From contig JAPOVL010000025.1 in the NCBI GenBank assembly GCA_026708115.1, positions 124,001 to 188,000 on the forward strand: a stretch of 64,000 bases of DNA. The letters run 5' to 3'. The notes below the pieces were generated by a model. It was given only the letters and a program-made list of their open reading frames with translations, had not been told where the DNA came from and made no database searches. The position numbers were made by a program, and so were the translations under genes. Below are positions 50,435 through 58,006 of this stretch, piece after piece (position 1 is the stretch's first letter; each line of letters begins with the position of its first letter). The stretch is from Chloroflexota bacterium (GTDB lineage: Bacteria > Chloroflexota > Anaerolineae > Aggregatilineales > Phototrophicaceae).

Positions 50435-51634
50435 ATGTCTGTGGCGCCGGTAGTCGCAGCAGTCGGCGCCACGCCAGTCGCGTCCGAGCATCGCGGCAGC
50501 AACCTGCGCGATCTGATGACAGAAGCCGTGCTCGATTGCCTCGCCGACGCCGGCATGGACGATCTGTCGGCGGTCGAACACGGCTTGACCAGCTACGAGA
50601 GCGACCACTTCAACTTGCAGATGACGCTCGGCGCCATCCTGCACGATACCATCGGCATGATCCCCAAACCCAACGTTCGCATCGAAGGCGGCGGCGCCAC
50701 CGGCGCGCTGGCGCTCCGCACAGCCTGGGCTCATATTCAGAGCGGTTTGTGCGATTCCATACTGGTGTATGGCTGCGAGAAAAACGGACGCGGCGTCTCG
50801 TCACAGACGGCGAATCAGCTCTTCGCGCTTTCGGCCGACGTTGATTGGGAGATGATGGTTGGCGGCAGCTATACCGGCTTTTATGCCGCCATGATCCGTG
50901 CGCACATGGAGGCCTTTGGCACCCGTGAAGAGCAATTCGCCCATGTCGCCGTGCGCAATCGGCGCAACGCGGCCTTCAATCCTATCGCGCAAAAGCCCAT
51001 GGACCTCTCCATCAACGATGTCATGAATTCCCGTCCGGTCGCCGATCCCTATAAACTCTTCGATTGCAGTCTGCTGAGCGATGGCGCCGCTTGCCTCTTG
51101 CTGTCTACAGAAGCATGGGCGCGGGAGCATTGCCCGGCATTTGATAGGCGAGCGCCGGTCTATTTCACGGCCACAGGCTGCGGCAGCGATACCATGCGCT
51201 TGGGCGACCGCTATCCCGAACTCACGAACTTCCGCGCCAAACGAAGTGCGGCGGCCCAAGCTTACGCCATGGCCAACATCAGCGATCCCATGCGAGAAAT
51301 CGATGTCGCCGAACTATACGACAGCTATAGCGGCGTCGAGATCCAGGCCGTGGAAGATCTGGGATTCGTCCAGCGCGGCCAAGGCGGACCGAGCGTCGCC
51401 GATGGCATCTTCGACCTTGATGGTGAATTGCCCGTCAACACGAGTGGCGGCTTGCTTGGTCGGGGCGCGCCAGTCGGCGCGACGGGCGTCCTCCAGGCGA
51501 TTGAAGTCGTGCAGCAGCTCTGGGCTACGGCCGATCCTCGGCGGCAGGTAGCCAAGGCCCGGCGCGCTTTGACCGATACCCACGCCGGCATCGCCAGCAT
51601 CAGCGTCGTCAACATATTCGAGCGGCGGGATTGA
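50435..51634 (+). CDS. Thiolase-fold protein lacking Cys/His, Ltp2-aldolase-like
   Basis: Protein of 399 residues with the thiolase superfamily fold in the lipid-transfer-protein/archaeal style (RDLMTEAVLDCLADAGMDDL, YGCEKNGRG, DVAELYDSYSGVEIQAVEDL, NTSGGLLGRGAPVGATGV). The catalytic residues of real thiolases are gone: Cys of the ACASG motif is Gly87 (EGGGATG), His of the HDAF motif is Tyr295 (ELYDSY) and His of GHPxGATG is Ala345. In Ltp2, a thiolase-fold retro-aldolase that works with a DUF35 partner, a Tyr sits at the ELYD position, and the next gene here encodes a DUF35 protein. A C-C bond-cleaving or binding role is thus likelier than thiolysis. Start at 50435 lacks a strong ribosome-binding site. 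Confidence 0.85.
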   Translation: MSVAPVVAAVGATPVASEHRGSNLRDLMTEAVLDCLADAGMDDLSAVEHGLTSYESDHFNLQMTLGAILHDTIGMIPKPNVRIEGGGATGALALRTAWAHIQSGLCDSILVYGCEKNGRGVSSQTANQLFALSADVDWEMMVGGSYTGFYAAMIRAHMEAFGTREEQFAHVAVRNRRNAAFNPIAQKPMDLSINDVMNSRPVADPYKLFDCSLLSDGAACLLLSTEAWAREHCPAFDRRAPVYFTATGCGSDTMRLGDRYPELTNFRAKRSAAAQAYAMANISDPMREIDVAELYDSYSGVEIQAVEDLGFVQRGQGGPSVADGIFDLDGELPVNTSGGLLGRGAPVGATGVLQAIEVVQQLWATADPRRQVAKARRALTDTHAGIASISVVNIFERRD

Positions 51635-51636
51635 GC

Positions 51637-52170
51637 ATGACGGAAAAAGTGCGTAGCATAATCGATATCCACCTGCCGGAACGCGCAACTGGGGGGGACG
51701 TCTGGGCGCAGTTTCGGGGGGTCGAGCGCATCGCCCTGGAGTTGACGCAAAGCTACAAATACAGCCTGGGCAAGGTTTCGCGCTTTTTTATGGAACTGGA
51801 GAATGGGCGTTTTTTGGCCACGCGCTGCGCTGGCTGCGGCAAGGTTTACGCACCGCCCCGTCCGCTCTGCCCGAATTGCCTGGCGGTTGCGGACTGGGTA
51901 GAATTATCGGGCCAGGGCGTCGTGAAGACCTACTCGGTCTTGCACTTTTCGCCCGGCAGCAACGATGATGTAGAGGCGCTGGAGACGCCTTATGTCCTGG
52001 CTTATGTCCTGCTCGATGGCGCCGACACGCTCTTCCCGCATTTGCTGAAGGCAAACCCGGAGCAAGTGCGCTCGGGATTGCGCGTAAGAGTGGCCTACAG
52101 TGACGAGCCGGTACATCATCCCATTCATCTGATGCATTTTCTTCCAGTCGTGGAAAGGCAACGGCCATGA
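51637..52170 (+). CDS. DUF35 / Zn-ribbon OB-fold protein, partner of the thiolase-fold protein
   Basis: Protein of 177 residues. An N-terminal helical region leads to a zinc ribbon (C64, C67, C78, C81 in TRCAGCGKVY and PLCPNC) and an OB-fold (VELSGQGVVKTYSVLHFSPG to LRVRVAYSDEP). This is the DUF35 arrangement (ChsH2 C-terminal domain, archaeal thiolase partner), which bridges CoA-thioester substrates to thiolase-fold enzymes. ATG at 51637, two bases after the thiolase stop; GGCGGGA upstream. The N-terminal 45 residues are longer than in minimal DUF35 proteins. Its stop overlaps the start of dhaK (ATGA). Confidence 0.88.
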   Translation: MTEKVRSIIDIHLPERATGGDVWAQFRGVERIALELTQSYKYSLGKVSRFFMELENGRFLATRCAGCGKVYAPPRPLCPNCLAVADWVELSGQGVVKTYSVLHFSPGSNDDVEALETPYVLAYVLLDGADTLFPHLLKANPEQVRSGLRVRVAYSDEPVHHPIHLMHFLPVVERQRP

Positions 52171-53177
52171 GCGCGCGCGTGCACAAACTAATCAACCAGC
52201 CGGAGAACATCCTCAGCGACATGCTCGACGGCTTCTGCGCCGCTTACGGCGATATCGCCCGCTTGACGGACGAAGGCTTGGTAATACGGACGACGCCCAA
52301 AGATCCAGGCAAGGTCGCCTTGGTCATCGGCTGTGGCAGCGGCCACGAACCCGCCATGATCGGCTGGGTCGGCCCGGGCTTGTTTGATGTCAATATCGCC
52401 GGCGAGATCTTCACCGCGCCCGGACCCGAGCGCATCCTGCAGGGCATCAAGGCCGCCGATCGCGGCGCTGGCGTGCTGGTTTGTGTTTCGCATCACGCCG
52501 GGGACTTGCTCAATGCCGAAATGGCGCTGGAACTCTGCGAGCTGGAAGGCCTCTCAAATGTCGACATGGTGCTGCTCTATGACGATATCTCCAGCGCCCC
52601 CAAGGGACGAGAGCCGGAACGCCGCGGCACTGCCGGGCTCTTTTTTGTCTGGAAGATGCTCGGCGCCTTCTGCGAAGGAGATAACGATCTGGCCGCCGCA
52701 AAAGCGCTGGCGGAAAAAGTCCGCGACAGCACGCGCAGCCTGGCCATGTCATTGAGCTCCTGCGCCAGCCCGGTGACCGGCCAAGTCATGTTCGAGATGC
52801 CGGAAGACGAGATGGAAATCGGCATGGGATTGCATGGCGAAATGGGTATGGGACGGCAAAAGGCCCTGGGCGCCCGCGAGACCATCGACCTGATGCTGCC
52901 GCCCATCCTCGAAGACCTGCCGTTTCAAGCCGGAGACGAAGTGCTCGTGCTGCTCAACAACAGTGGCAGCATGACCCTGATGGAACTCTTCATCTTGTAC
53001 AAGCGCGTCGCCGAAAAACTGGCCGACGCCGGCATAAGCGTATACAAGTCCTGGATCGGTCCCTATGCCACGACGCAGGAAATGGCCGGTTTCGCCCTCT
53101 CGCTCTGTCGCGTCGATGACCAACTGAAAGCCTTGTGGGACGCGCCGGCCAACGGCGCCTATATGAAACAACTATGA
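52167..53177 (+). CDS. dhaK: Dihydroxyacetone kinase-type subunit DhaK
   Basis: Protein of 336 residues with DhaK hallmarks: GCGSGHEP at 56-62, SHHAGDLLN with D113 in the catalytic position, and GMGLHGEMG with His223, the residue that binds the ketose covalently as a hemiaminal. NNSGSMTLMELFILY is the usual NGxG-like element near 265. DhaK supplies the substrate site and DhaL the nucleotide site. Family members phosphorylate dihydroxyacetone but also erythrulose and related ketoses. ATGA overlaps on both sides tie it to the DUF35 gene and dhaL. Confidence 0.93.
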   Translation: MSARVHKLINQPENILSDMLDGFCAAYGDIARLTDEGLVIRTTPKDPGKVALVIGCGSGHEPAMIGWVGPGLFDVNIAGEIFTAPGPERILQGIKAADRGAGVLVCVSHHAGDLLNAEMALELCELEGLSNVDMVLLYDDISSAPKGREPERRGTAGLFFVWKMLGAFCEGDNDLAAAKALAEKVRDSTRSLAMSLSSCASPVTGQVMFEMPEDEMEIGMGLHGEMGMGRQKALGARETIDLMLPPILEDLPFQAGDEVLVLLNNSGSMTLMELFILYKRVAEKLADAGISVYKSWIGPYATTQEMAGFALSLCRVDDQLKALWDAPANGAYMKQL

Positions 53178-53815
53178 GCGAAATCGGATCCGACAACTTG
53201 AAGGCCATGCTGCGGGCCATCGCCGGACGTATTGCCGACAGTCGAGATCAATTGAACCGTCTGGACGCCGCCTTGGGCGATGGCGATCATGGCGCCAGCA
53301 TCAGCGCAGCCTTCGCAAAAGCGGTCGCTGAAGTTGCGGACTTGCCCGACCCTCAGCCGAGCGAGATCTGGCTGACGACGGCGCAGTCCCTGATGAACGG
53401 CATGGGCGGGGCATCGGGCGCCCTCTTTGGTACGCTCTTCTTGAAGGGCGTCGCGGCCATCCGCGGCAAAGAGCGCTTGGTCAAAGCTGATCTGAATCAA
53501 TTGTGGGCTGCAAGTTTGGCCGGCGTCAAAGCGCGTGGCAAGGCAGAGATCGGCGATAAGACCATGGTGGACGCCCTGGAACCGGCCGTGCTGGCCTTTG
53601 CCGCCAATGACGACGCCGCAGATGCCTGGCAGGCGGCTGCGGAAGCAGCAAGAAATGGCGCTGAATCAACCAGAGCACTGATCGCGCGGCAAGGTCGGGC
53701 CAAGTACCTGGGCGAACGCGGCATCGGCCATCAAGACCCCGGCGCGACGACCATCGCGCTGATGTTTGAGGCCCTGGACAGCTATTGGAGGGAAATGACG
53801 AATGGCAAAACATAA
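53174..53815 (+). CDS. dhaL: Dihydroxyacetone kinase-type subunit DhaL
   Basis: Protein of 213 residues. The Mg-ATP/ADP site is intact: D31, D36 and D38 in NRLDAALGDGDHGASI. SLMNGMGGASGALFGTLFL and GRAKYLGERGIGHQDPGATT are the other conserved elements. I start at the ATG at 53174 that overlaps the dhaK stop; an in-frame ATG at 53135 lies inside dhaK. No DhaM/PTS phosphodonor gene is near, so either ATP is used directly or DhaM is elsewhere. Confidence 0.93.
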   Translation: MSEIGSDNLKAMLRAIAGRIADSRDQLNRLDAALGDGDHGASISAAFAKAVAEVADLPDPQPSEIWLTTAQSLMNGMGGASGALFGTLFLKGVAAIRGKERLVKADLNQLWAASLAGVKARGKAEIGDKTMVDALEPAVLAFAANDDAADAWQAAAEAARNGAESTRALIARQGRAKYLGERGIGHQDPGATTIALMFEALDSYWREMTNGKT

Positions 53816-55247
53816 ACTGCGCGTCGGTTATATCGGCACCTCGATCTCGTCTTATTTCGCCGGCGAATACAATCAGCGTCCGCGCGCCATCGCCGGCTTG
53901 GAAAAACTGTCGCGGGAACTGGATTTTGACTTGATCGCCGTACCTGACGATGTGATGACCGAAGAAGGATCGCGCCGCGCTGCCGCCTTCCTGCGCCAGC
54001 AGCAGATTGATTTTCTGCTCTTGCAGACCGCCGCCTGCAGCATGGGCGAGCAGTTGCTGCCGCTGGTAAAAGCCGCGCCGCGCCTTGGGCTCTGGGCCAC
54101 GCCCGATCCCGAGCAAGATGGCGAGATCAAACTCCACTCAGTCGTTTCGATGAGCCACTTCGCCTCTATCATCAAGCGTTACTTAAAACACGAGCAAATT
54201 CCCTTTAAGTGGTTTTACGGACATGTCGAGACCGACGACTTTCGCCGCCGCTTTGCCGTGACCATACGCGCCTTGACCGCCGTCAAAAACATCGAGAGCG
54301 CGCGCATCGGCTGGATCGGCAATCTGTCGCCGGGCTTCCACGATATGATCTTCGACGAACGCCTGCTGCGCAGCCGCCTGGGCATCGCCGTGCTGCCTCA
54401 CGAATTGGGCGAGCTGGTGCGGCGCGCCCAAGCCTACGATGCCGCGCCGGTCGCCGCGACAGTCAAGCAGATCAAATCCGCCGCCAGCGCAATCACCGTG
54501 AGCGAAGATAGCGCCTTCGACCGCGTCACGCGCTTGTATCTTGCCCTGCGGGACCTGGCGAGCGAGTTTGATTATGACGCGCTGGCCATGCAATGTTGGT
54601 CGAACATCCAAAGCTACTATCAGGTTGCGCCCTGCATGGCTTACAGCTGGCTGGGCAGCGAAGACGGCATGGCCGTGTCTTGCGAGGGCGATGTCCTGGG
54701 CGCTGCCAGCATGTACTTGCTCAACGTCTTGAGCGGACGCCAGGGTTCCTCTACCTTGCTCGATATGACCGCGCTTGACCCGGCCACCAATGCCATGCTC
54801 ATGTGGCACTGTGGCGTCTCGCCCCGGCACTTCGCCAACGACGACGGCATCAAATGGGTCGATCATGTCACCCTGGGGCGCAAGGGCGATGACGGACCCT
54901 ATGGCGTCGCCGGCGACCAGGTCTTCGCCCCGCAAGAAACGACGGTCAGCTACATAGGCGACGATGGCAGCAGCCTGCTGGTCATCCGCGCCCAAATCAT
55001 CGAACACGCCAAAAAAGGCTTTGACGGCACCCGCGGCTGGTTCGCCGAATTCGAGCTGAACAAGCAGCCGGTTTCGCTGATGGATCTAATCAACACCTTA
55101 ACCGTGCGCGGGCACGAGCATCACTTCGCCGTCGGCCAGGGCGATGTCACTGACGAACTGATGGAATTCGCCGCCTGGAAAGGCATGCGGCTGATAGAAC
55201 ATGTCCCGCAGGTGAACTATCTGCAATTGGAAGGCGTTAATGTATAA
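53802..55247 (+). CDS. L-fucose/L-arabinose isomerase-like protein
   Basis: Protein of 481 residues of the FucI/AraA fold: N-terminal Rossmann-like domain (LRVGYIGTSISSYFAGEYNQ), middle domain (ARIGWIGNLSPGFHDMIFDE, WSNIQSYYQVAPCMAYSWLG) and the metal site E295/D297 in VSCEGDVLGA, with MWHCGVSPRHF following. The family interconverts aldoses and ketoses with a divalent metal. It overlaps dhaL by 14 bases; GGAGGG upstream is a good ribosome-binding site. With DhaKL this suggests aldose to ketose to ketose phosphate. Sequence is far from true FucI, so the sugar is open. Confidence 0.85.
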   Translation: MAKHKLRVGYIGTSISSYFAGEYNQRPRAIAGLEKLSRELDFDLIAVPDDVMTEEGSRRAAAFLRQQQIDFLLLQTAACSMGEQLLPLVKAAPRLGLWATPDPEQDGEIKLHSVVSMSHFASIIKRYLKHEQIPFKWFYGHVETDDFRRRFAVTIRALTAVKNIESARIGWIGNLSPGFHDMIFDERLLRSRLGIAVLPHELGELVRRAQAYDAAPVAATVKQIKSAASAITVSEDSAFDRVTRLYLALRDLASEFDYDALAMQCWSNIQSYYQVAPCMAYSWLGSEDGMAVSCEGDVLGAASMYLLNVLSGRQGSSTLLDMTALDPATNAMLMWHCGVSPRHFANDDGIKWVDHVTLGRKGDDGPYGVAGDQVFAPQETTVSYIGDDGSSLLVIRAQIIEHAKKGFDGTRGWFAEFELNKQPVSLMDLINTLTVRGHEHHFAVGQGDVTDELMEFAAWKGMRLIEHVPQVNYLQLEGVNV

Positions 55248-55258
55248 TAGGTGTGTCT

Positions 55259-55273
55259 CGCCCGTTTCGGGCG
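55259..55273 (+). terminator. Small hairpin between isomerase and YnjB-like genes
   Basis: CGCCCG-TTT-CGGGCG, a perfect 6-bp stem 12 bases after the isomerase stop. No T-run follows, so termination would be weak; it may instead separate the two mRNAs' stability. Confidence 0.35.
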
Positions 55274-55315
55274 TTAGTAAGTCAATGTCAACCAAATTGA
55301 AAGAAAGGTAAAGAC

Positions 55316-56587
55316 ATGTTTGCAAAAAGATCGTTGCTTTTAGTGCTCACCCTCGTCCTTCTCCTGCTGAGTTCTTTCTCGCTTGCAGTAGCGGACGACA
55401 TGATGGACCCACCGCCCGGCTTCGACAGCTGGGACGCGGTGGTCGCCGCCGCCGACGGCACGACCGTCAACTGGTATATGTGGGGCGGATCGGATTCGAT
55501 CAACAGGTTCGTCGATGAAACTTACGGCATTCCGCTGATGGAAGAATACAACATCACGTTTAACCGCGTGCCGCTTGCGGACACCGTGGACGCCGTCAAT
55601 CAGGTCCTCAGTGAAGCGGAAGCCGGCATCGGCGTGGACGACGGCACAATTGACCTGATCTGGATCAACGGTGAAAACTTCTACACGCTCAAGCAGGCTG
55701 AGCTGCTCTATGGCCCCTGGGCAGAGAACATTCCCAACAGCGTCTTCGTCAACTGGGACAACCCGGCTTTGAATCAGGACTTTGGCCGGCCGGTTGACGG
55801 CTACGAGAGTCCCTGGACGGGCGCTCAGTTCCATTACATCTATGACTCGGCGCGCATGTCGGAAGAGGATCTGCCCCGCAGCTATGCCGACTTGACCGAC
55901 TGGATCGCCATGAACCCCGGGCGCTTCACCTATATCGCGCCGGGACCGGGCGCATTCCAAGGCACACGCTTCGTCAAGCAGGTCCTCTTCGAAATCAGCG
56001 GCGGTCAAAGCCAGTGGGTTGGCCCATTCAATCAAGAACTCTATGACGAGCACACGCCGGCCCTTTGGGACTTGCTGAACACCTGGGAGCCAAACCTCTG
56101 GCGCGGCGGCGAGACCTATCCCGCCAACATCAACGAGATGCACGAACTCTTCGCCAATGGCGAAATCGACTTCACAATCACGCAGCGGGCGTCCGGCGCT
56201 AGCCCGGATATCAACACGGGCAAGATACCGCCGACAAGCCGCGCCTTCTCCTTCGACGAGAATATGGTGGGCGACTTCAACTATGTCGCGATTCCCTACA
56301 ACGCGCCCAACAAGGCGGCGGCTATGGTGCTGGCGAATTTGATTCTGCGGCCGGACCGGCAAGCGCGTCAGATCGTTCCCGAATACGGCAAAGGCAGTGG
56401 CTTCAGCATTGATCCCAGCCGGGTAACGGACGAAGATGATTTGGCGGCGTTGGAAGAAGCAGCCAACAGACTGGGCGAGGGCGCGGCTGATCAGGCGCGT
56501 TTGGCCGCCGCGCTCGTCTCCGATATCGTCGCGGAATACCAATCCTTGGTAGAAGCCGACTGGGAAGCCAACGTACTGCAGAATTAA
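55316..56587 (+). CDS. YnjB-like ABC transporter substrate-binding protein
   Basis: Protein of 423 residues: signal peptide (MFAKRSLLLVLTLVLLLLSS...LAVA), then the YnjB-type family-1 binding-protein pattern VNWYMWGGSDSINRFVDETY, DLIWINGENFYTLKQAELLY, ESPWTGAQFHYIYDSARM and YIAPGPGAFQGTRFVKQVLF. AAAGGTAAAGAC precedes the ATG. A TATAAT at 55243-55248, overlapping the end of the isomerase gene, and a CGCCCGTTTCGGGCG hairpin at 55259-55273 lie just upstream. An ATPase gene follows, but no permeases are present, unlike YnjBCD operons. Ligand unknown. Confidence 0.88.
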   Translation: MFAKRSLLLVLTLVLLLLSSFSLAVADDMMDPPPGFDSWDAVVAAADGTTVNWYMWGGSDSINRFVDETYGIPLMEEYNITFNRVPLADTVDAVNQVLSEAEAGIGVDDGTIDLIWINGENFYTLKQAELLYGPWAENIPNSVFVNWDNPALNQDFGRPVDGYESPWTGAQFHYIYDSARMSEEDLPRSYADLTDWIAMNPGRFTYIAPGPGAFQGTRFVKQVLFEISGGQSQWVGPFNQELYDEHTPALWDLLNTWEPNLWRGGETYPANINEMHELFANGEIDFTITQRASGASPDINTGKIPPTSRAFSFDENMVGDFNYVAIPYNAPNKAAAMVLANLILRPDRQARQIVPEYGKGSGFSIDPSRVTDEDDLAALEEAANRLGEGAADQARLAAALVSDIVAEYQSLVEADWEANVLQN

Positions 56588-56637
56588 GCTGGCTGGATTT
56601 GGGCGACCCGGTGGAATCTGTTGAAAAACGGCTTTCA

Positions 56638-56770
56638 CCCCCACCCCAAACCCCTCCCCCATCAAGAGGGAGGGGCTTTAACAGGTCAGAAGGCTCCCCT
56701 TCCCTCATTTTGGGGATACTTCCCCCGTGAGGCGGGGGACCGAGGGGGCATTGGGCCGGGGGATGGGGGC
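56638..56770 (+). repeat. Two GC-rich hairpin repeats 3' of a binding-protein gene
   Basis: First copy about 56638-56676: CCCCTCCCCC pairs with GGGAGGGG over ATCAAGA. Second copy about 56694-56770: CTCCCCTTCCCTC, a GGGG/CCCC pair of stems around 56730, then GGGCCGGGGGATGGGGG. They fill the gap between the YnjB-like gene (ends 56587) and the ATPase gene (56875). Confidence 0.65.
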
Positions 56771-56829
56771 AGTAGTTCAACAGCCACCGTTGGGTCCACC
56801 TACAAATCACGAAACTATTAGAATTTGCG

Positions 56830-56852
56830 TGGGTCAGCCGACGGCTGACCCA
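56830..56852. promoter_or_regulatory. Perfect 23-bp palindrome upstream of the ABC ATPase gene
   Basis: TGGGTCAGCCG-A-CGGCTGACCCA, 11-bp arms around one base, ending 22 bases before the ATG at 56875. As RNA it would be a very stable hairpin close to the ribosome-binding region, which itself has no Shine-Dalgarno sequence. It could also be a member of the GGTCGCCC palindrome family. Confidence 0.55.
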
Positions 56853-56874
56853 ATTTGAGTACCTTAGAACGCCT

Positions 56875-57927
56875 ATGACACAAGTCATCCTCGACAAGAT
56901 CCAGAAAGTCTACAGCGGTGGCGACGTTGCCGCTGTAGACGACTTTTCGCTGGAGATACCCACCGGAAAACTGGTGGCCTTTCTGGGTCCCTCCGGTTGT
57001 GGCAAGACGACTACATTGAAGATGATCGCTGGATTGATCCAGCCGACCACCGGTCGCATTCTTTTTGACGGTGAGGATGTTTTGCCCATCCCGGCCGAAA
57101 AACGCGGGGCGGTGATGGTCTTCCAGAATTATCTGCTTTTTCCCTACATGTCAGTCGGCGACAATGTCGGCTTCGGGTTGAAGATGCGCGGTGTCAACAA
57201 GCGCGTCATCGCCGAAAGAGTGGCGGAAATGCTCGCCCTGGTCAAATTGCCCGATATCGCCAAACGCCGGCCTACCCAGCTTTCCGGCGGGCAGCAGCAA
57301 CGGGTGGCCCTGGCCCGGGCCCTTATCACCGAGCCGCGCGTATTGCTGCTCGATGAACCCCTGAGCAACCTTGACGCTCATCTGCGCGACGAGATGCGCG
57401 ATCTGATTTTGTCGATTCAACGCGACCTGGCGGTGACCACGGTCTTCGTCACGCACGACCAGGAAGAGGCGGTGCTCTTGGCGGATCAAATCGCCCTGAT
57501 GTTCGATGGCCTCCTGCTGCAATACGCCTCGCCGGCCGAGTTCTACCAGCGTCCCATCAGCGAACGCGCGGCGCGTTTCTTCGGCGGCGTTAACTTCATC
57601 CCCGCCCGCCACGAAAACGGCATCGTCAGCACCGACATCGGCGATTTCCACTTCGCCGCCCAAGACGGCGAACGCGCGCCCTCCGGCGCCGCGGTCTTGA
57701 CCATCCGGCCGGAGCAAATTCGACTCAACGACGGCGCGGACAACAATCTGGTAAGGGGTCGCATTCGCGAGCGCATCTATGTCGGCACCTATACGCGTTA
57801 TAAAATCACCCTGGGCGAACACGACATTGAAGCCATCCGCAGCGCCGATCTGCCGGGCGCCATCGGCGTCGGCGACGAGGTCAATGTACACTTTCCGGCC
57901 GACCGTATCTGGGTCGTCCCGGCCTAG
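56875..57927 (+). CDS. ABC importer ATPase (PotA/UgpC-like)
   Basis: Protein of 350 residues. Nucleotide-binding domain: Walker [16 protein letters not shown]-loop [13 protein letters not shown], signature LSGGQQQR, Walker [12 protein letters not shown], switch HDQEEA. A C-terminal TOBE/MOP-type regulatory domain ([17 protein letters not shown]) follows from about 260. This is the type that serves sugar, polyamine or metal importers. Neighbours are a YnjB-like binding protein and an MFS transporter, but no permease, so the membrane partners must be elsewhere; it might serve the ATPase-less sugar importer at 29230-32533. Confidence 0.92.
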   Translation: MTQVILDKIQKVYSGGDVAAVDDFSLEIPTGKLVAFLGPSGCGKTTTLKMIAGLIQPTTGRILFDGEDVLPIPAEKRGAVMVFQNYLLFPYMSVGDNVGFGLKMRGVNKRVIAERVAEMLALVKLPDIAKRRPTQLSGGQQQRVALARALITEPRVLLLDEPLSNLDAHLRDEMRDLILSIQRDLAVTTVFVTHDQEEAVLLADQIALMFDGLLLQYASPAEFYQRPISERAARFFGGVNFIPARHENGIVSTDIGDFHFAAQDGERAPSGAAVLTIRPEQIRLNDGADNNLVRGRIRERIYVGTYTRYKITLGEHDIEAIRSADLPGAIGVGDEVNVHFPADRIWVVPA

Positions 57928-58006
57928 GCCCGGCATTGCTCGCTAATCAGCATAACTTTACTAGCCCTGTTCGCTCCCCGAGTTCGTCCAAGAGAGCCTA
58001 ACCCGC

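Noticed and set aside
55340..56665. 441-codon minus-strand frame opposite the YnjB-like gene
   Set aside because: The plus strand encodes a signal peptide and a clear binding-protein fold; the antisense frame has no recognisable features and runs into the hairpin repeat.
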